NCBI GenBank assembly: GCA_036554605.1
Contig: DATBMY010000490.1
Coordinates: 1-14,648, forward strand
From: DATBMY01 sp036554605
GTDB taxonomy: Bacteria > Acidobacteriota > Blastocatellia > UBA7656
Length of the DNA: 14,648 bases
Direction of reading: 5' to 3'
Of the stretch, positions 12,876 to 14,648 are shown piece after piece. Both the position numbers and the translations under genes were made by a program. A model generated the notes under the pieces. The model was not told where the DNA came from. It did not search any database and saw nothing but the letters and a program-made list of their open reading frames with translations. The first letter of the stretch is position 1. Each line of letters opens with the position of its first letter.

Positions 12876-13700
12876 TCAGCCGGCCGCCACAAAACGCGGA
12901 CGACGCCTGCCGGTCAGCTCATTGTCTGGAGCCGCTTTCAACCTCTGAAGAGCCTCTTTCATCTGCGACCGAGTCTCCTCGTTACTTTCGCTGTTAATGG
13001 CCTCATCGAGCGCCGGCGCCGCGCGCTTGTCGCCTATGTCGGCCAGCGCTATCGCGGCGGCTACCTTCACGTTTACTTCCCTGTCTTTGAGCAGCCCGAT
13101 CAGCGGGTCGACCGCCTTGCGGTTTCGGAATCGGCCAAGCGACAGCGCCACCGAAAGCCTTACGTCGGGCGCTTCATCGGCGAGCCTGGCCATAAGCTCC
13201 GTAAATGATCGCTCGTCCTTAAATACGCCGAGCGAAACGGCCGCCGCCGCCCGCACGTTGGAGCTAGGGTCCTTGAGCGCATTCATCAGCGGGTCGACCG
13301 CTCGCGCGTCGGCCAGTTCGCAAAGCACGCGCGCCGCCGCCGCGCGCACGAATGCCACCTGATCTTTTAGCATCTCGATTACCGGCTCAACCGCCCGGCG
13401 TTCCCCAAACTGGCCGAGCGCCCCCGCCGCCGCCGCCCGCACGTCCGCCTTCGGGTCCGCAAGCAGCGGTATCAGATGCTCGGCCGCCCGCCGCTCTTCC
13501 ATCTCGACTAACTGCTCGATAGCTTCTCGCCGCGCGGCGGCCGATTCGCTCTTGAGTTGCGTTAAGAGTCTTGAAAACTCATCCGAACTCTTTGCGCCGG
13601 TCTTTTGAGAATCAACCACGGGCGCACTCATATTATCCTGGGCCGCCACGGGCGCGCCTAGCAGGAGAACGGATGTTATAAACAACGCGAGAGGCTTCAT
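12876..13700 (-). CDS. Exported HEAT-repeat (PBS-lyase-like) protein
   Basis: I take ATG 13700 (274 residues) because it starts a clear signal peptide (MKPLALFITSVLLLGAPVAA, Q next); the frame can extend to a TTG at 13739, but that would place the signal internally. After a Ser-rich linker, about five to six tandem ~31-residue HEAT-like repeats run from ~65 to ~255. Recurring cores include VRAAAAGALGQFGERRAVEP, VRAAAARVLCELADARAVDP, VRAAAAVSLGVFKDERS, VRLSVALSLGRFRNRKAVDP and VKVAAAIALADIGDKRAAP. Such solenoids bind protein partners; no catalytic residues are expected. No Shine-Dalgarno is visible; instead a hairpin lies 11 nt before the ATG. It may be co-transcribed with deoB and the small gene upstream (60-bp gap). 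Confidence 0.88.
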   Translation of the reverse strand: MKPLALFITSVLLLGAPVAAQDNMSAPVVDSQKTGAKSSDEFSRLLTQLKSESAAARREAIEQLVEMEERRAAEHLIPLLADPKADVRAAAAGALGQFGERRAVEPVIEMLKDQVAFVRAAAARVLCELADARAVDPLMNALKDPSSNVRAAAAVSLGVFKDERSFTELMARLADEAPDVRLSVALSLGRFRNRKAVDPLIGLLKDREVNVKVAAAIALADIGDKRAAPALDEAINSESNEETRSQMKEALQRLKAAPDNELTGRRRPRFVAAG

Positions 13701-13711
13701 TCGTCTGCGTG

Positions 13712-13746
13712 ATGCCGGCTGGCGTAACCACGGCGGCAACCGGCAT
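13712..13746 (-). promoter_or_regulatory. 10-bp hairpin just upstream of the HEAT-repeat gene
   Basis: On the minus strand ATGCCGGTTG (13746-13737) pairs with CAGCCGGCAT (13721-13712) over 10 bp with one U-G wobble, around a 15-nt loop. The wobble pairs only in minus-strand RNA (the plus strand would have A opposite C). No T-run follows, so it is not a standard terminator. It occupies the leader 11 nt before the ATG. Confidence 0.5.
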
Positions 13747-13760
13747 TCAAGATCGGGCTG

Positions 13761-13940
13761 CTATCCGCCGAACATTCCGCCGAGCTTTTCGCCGATCCCA
13801 CCCGGCAGCTTGCCCAGGTACTCGGTCAGTTGCTGCGGATTGTTCTTTATAAAGTCCAACACCGTATCGACCGCCTGGTTGGCCTTCTCCGGTTCGAGTC
13901 CTACTTTTGATTGCAGTAATGAGACAAGTTGTTCTTTCAC
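13761..13940 (-). CDS. Small conserved-looking helical protein (59 aa, GTG start)
   Basis: A frame from GTG 13940 to TAG 13761 encodes 59 residues: N-terminal helix KEQLVSLLQSKVGLEPEKAN, helix QAVDTVLDFIKNNPQQLTEY, then a Gly-rich tail LGKLPGGIGEKLGGMFGG. The GTG is preceded by CTGGAGGTCAACA, a strong Shine-Dalgarno at good spacing. The GL-x-x-E-x-A-x-x-AV-x-x-VL-x-F-(I/L)-K pattern resembles small DUF2267-like bacterial proteins (recalled, not searched). It is probably cytoplasmic with no signal peptide; function is unknown. It lies 38 bp after deoB and 60 bp before the HEAT gene, so it is likely part of their transcript. It is easily missed because it is short and has a non-ATG start. Confidence 0.8.
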   Translation of the reverse strand: MKEQLVSLLQSKVGLEPEKANQAVDTVLDFIKNNPQQLTEYLGKLPGGIGEKLGGMFGG

Positions 13941-13978
13941 TGTTGACCTCCAGAGTCTGAGTTAGATGACTAAAGGGC

Positions 13979-14648
13979 TCACGCGATGCGTCCAAGAAAG
14001 CTGCGCCCCGATTGTATCTCAAGCCCGAAGTTTTCGGCTATGGTCTGACCGACATCGGCCAGCGACCCGAGCGTTCCCAGGTCGACTCCCCGGCGCGCGC
14101 GCCGCCCCCAGGCCAGCACCGGCACGTATTCGCGCGTATGGTCCGTCGATACATCTCCCGGATCGCACCCATGATCGGCCGTAATTATCAGCAGATCATC
14201 ATCGCGCATCGCGCTTTGTATCTCCGGCAGACGGCGGTCGAACTGTTCGAGCGCGCGGGCATAGCCCTCAACGTCGTTGCGGTGCCCGTAGAGCATGTCG
14301 AAATCGACGAGGTTTGTAAATATCAGCCCGGTCCCCGTTACGCCAAGCGCCCGCAGGGTCTGATCCAGGCTCGCGTCGTTGTTGCCTGCCGCAAGCTCTT
14401 CGGTAGTCCCTCGATGACAAAATATCGAGCCGATCTTGCCCACGGCCGCTACCCGCAGCCCGGCCGACTTCATCTTGTCGAGCAGCGTCTCTTCAGGAGG
14501 ATCGATCGCGTAATCCCGGCGCGCCTCCGTGCGTCGAAAGTTGCCGGGCTCTCCGGCGAACGGGCGCGCTATCACCCGCCCGACTTCGTCCTCGCCCGTA
14601 AGAAGCTCGCGCGCAATCTCGCACCAGCGGTAAAGCTCGTCGAGCCCG
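13979..14648 (-). CDS. deoB: Phosphopentomutase, 5' end outside the window
   Basis: The frame is open to the right edge (last complete codon begins at 14647), giving the C-terminal ~222 residues of a ~390-residue enzyme. It interconverts ribose-1-phosphate/deoxyribose-1-phosphate and the 5-phosphates in nucleoside salvage, in the cytoplasm. Motifs typical of DeoB are RVIARPFAGEPGNFRRT, DPPEETLLDKMKSAG, VGKIGSIFCHRGTTEE, IFTNLVDFDMLYGHRND with YARALEQFDRRL, and the alkaline-phosphatase-superfamily metal ligands in TADHGCDP and STDHTREYVPVL. The fragment shows no frame break. It appears to head a minus-strand unit with the 59-residue protein gene and possibly the HEAT-repeat gene. Confidence 0.95.
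   Translation of the reverse strand, partial: GLDELYRWCEIARELLTGEDEVGRVIARPFAGEPGNFRRTEARRDYAIDPPEETLLDKMKSAGLRVAAVGKIGSIFCHRGTTEELAAGNNDASLDQTLRALGVTGTGLIFTNLVDFDMLYGHRNDVEGYARALEQFDRRLPEIQSAMRDDDLLIITADHGCDPGDVSTDHTREYVPVLAWGRRARRGVDLGTLGSLADVGQTIAENFGLEIQSGRSFLGRIA

Noticed and set aside
12876..13700. The tandem 93-nt periodicity in the HEAT gene as a DNA repeat or CRISPR-like array
   Set aside because: The repeat is at protein level with diverged DNA copies and no spacers; it is a helical-repeat protein.

Overview
The window reads as a high-GC bacterial chromosome segment, most likely from an Acidobacteriota member (perhaps Blastocatellia). This is inferred from the gene types, above all a very large Oar-like TonB-dependent receptor with an N-terminal carboxypeptidase-regulatory-like domain, plus PBS-lyase-type HEAT repeats and many exported hydrolases. 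No taxonomic marker here settles it.

Layout. The 3' end of an exported-type endonuclease/exonuclease/phosphatase gene (1-440, +) converges on a long minus-strand block. Read in its own direction, that block starts at 8534 and runs through a type-B carboxylesterase, a two-domain PHB-depolymerase-like esterase, a small alpha/beta hydrolase, the 2Fe-2S subunit and the molybdopterin subunit of an IorAB-type oxidoreductase, and a thioredoxin-fold protein ending at 454. Gaps are 11-14 bp or 4-bp overlaps, except for one 102-bp gap before the 2Fe-2S gene. Nearly every product has a Sec or Tat signal peptide, so this looks like an envelope-located module for hydrolysing and oxidising an unidentified substrate. 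Upstream, and separated by a good intrinsic terminator, is the 1138-residue TonB-dependent receptor (8661-12077, -). A 558-bp intergenic region with two outward-facing promoters then leads to rpsU (ribosomal protein S21, +). The right end carries minus-strand genes for a HEAT-repeat protein, a 59-residue GTG-started helical protein, and phosphopentomutase (deoB, cut by the window edge).

The most notable observation is that two adjacent genes carry in-frame stop codons with opposite interpretations. The thioredoxin-fold gene (454-1626) has an in-frame TGA exactly where the redox-active Cys of the W-A-S-W-x-G-C motif should be. It is followed 21 nt later by the loop of a perfect 7-bp hairpin whose GG-starting apical loop matches a bacterial SECIS element. 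I read it as one 390-residue selenocysteine-containing redoxin, not two ORFs. The gene just upstream, the molybdopterin subunit (1641-3875), has an in-frame TAA at codon 165, where homologues usually have a Tyr. TAA is not a known recoding codon, so this looks like a point nonsense mutation or a sequencing error.

Other points worth attention are an interrupted palindrome covering the -10/+1 region of the receptor promoter, a long structured leader before the receptor, a 10-bp hairpin where the HEAT gene should have its Shine-Dalgarno, and the small GTG-started gene that length-filtered gene calling would miss.
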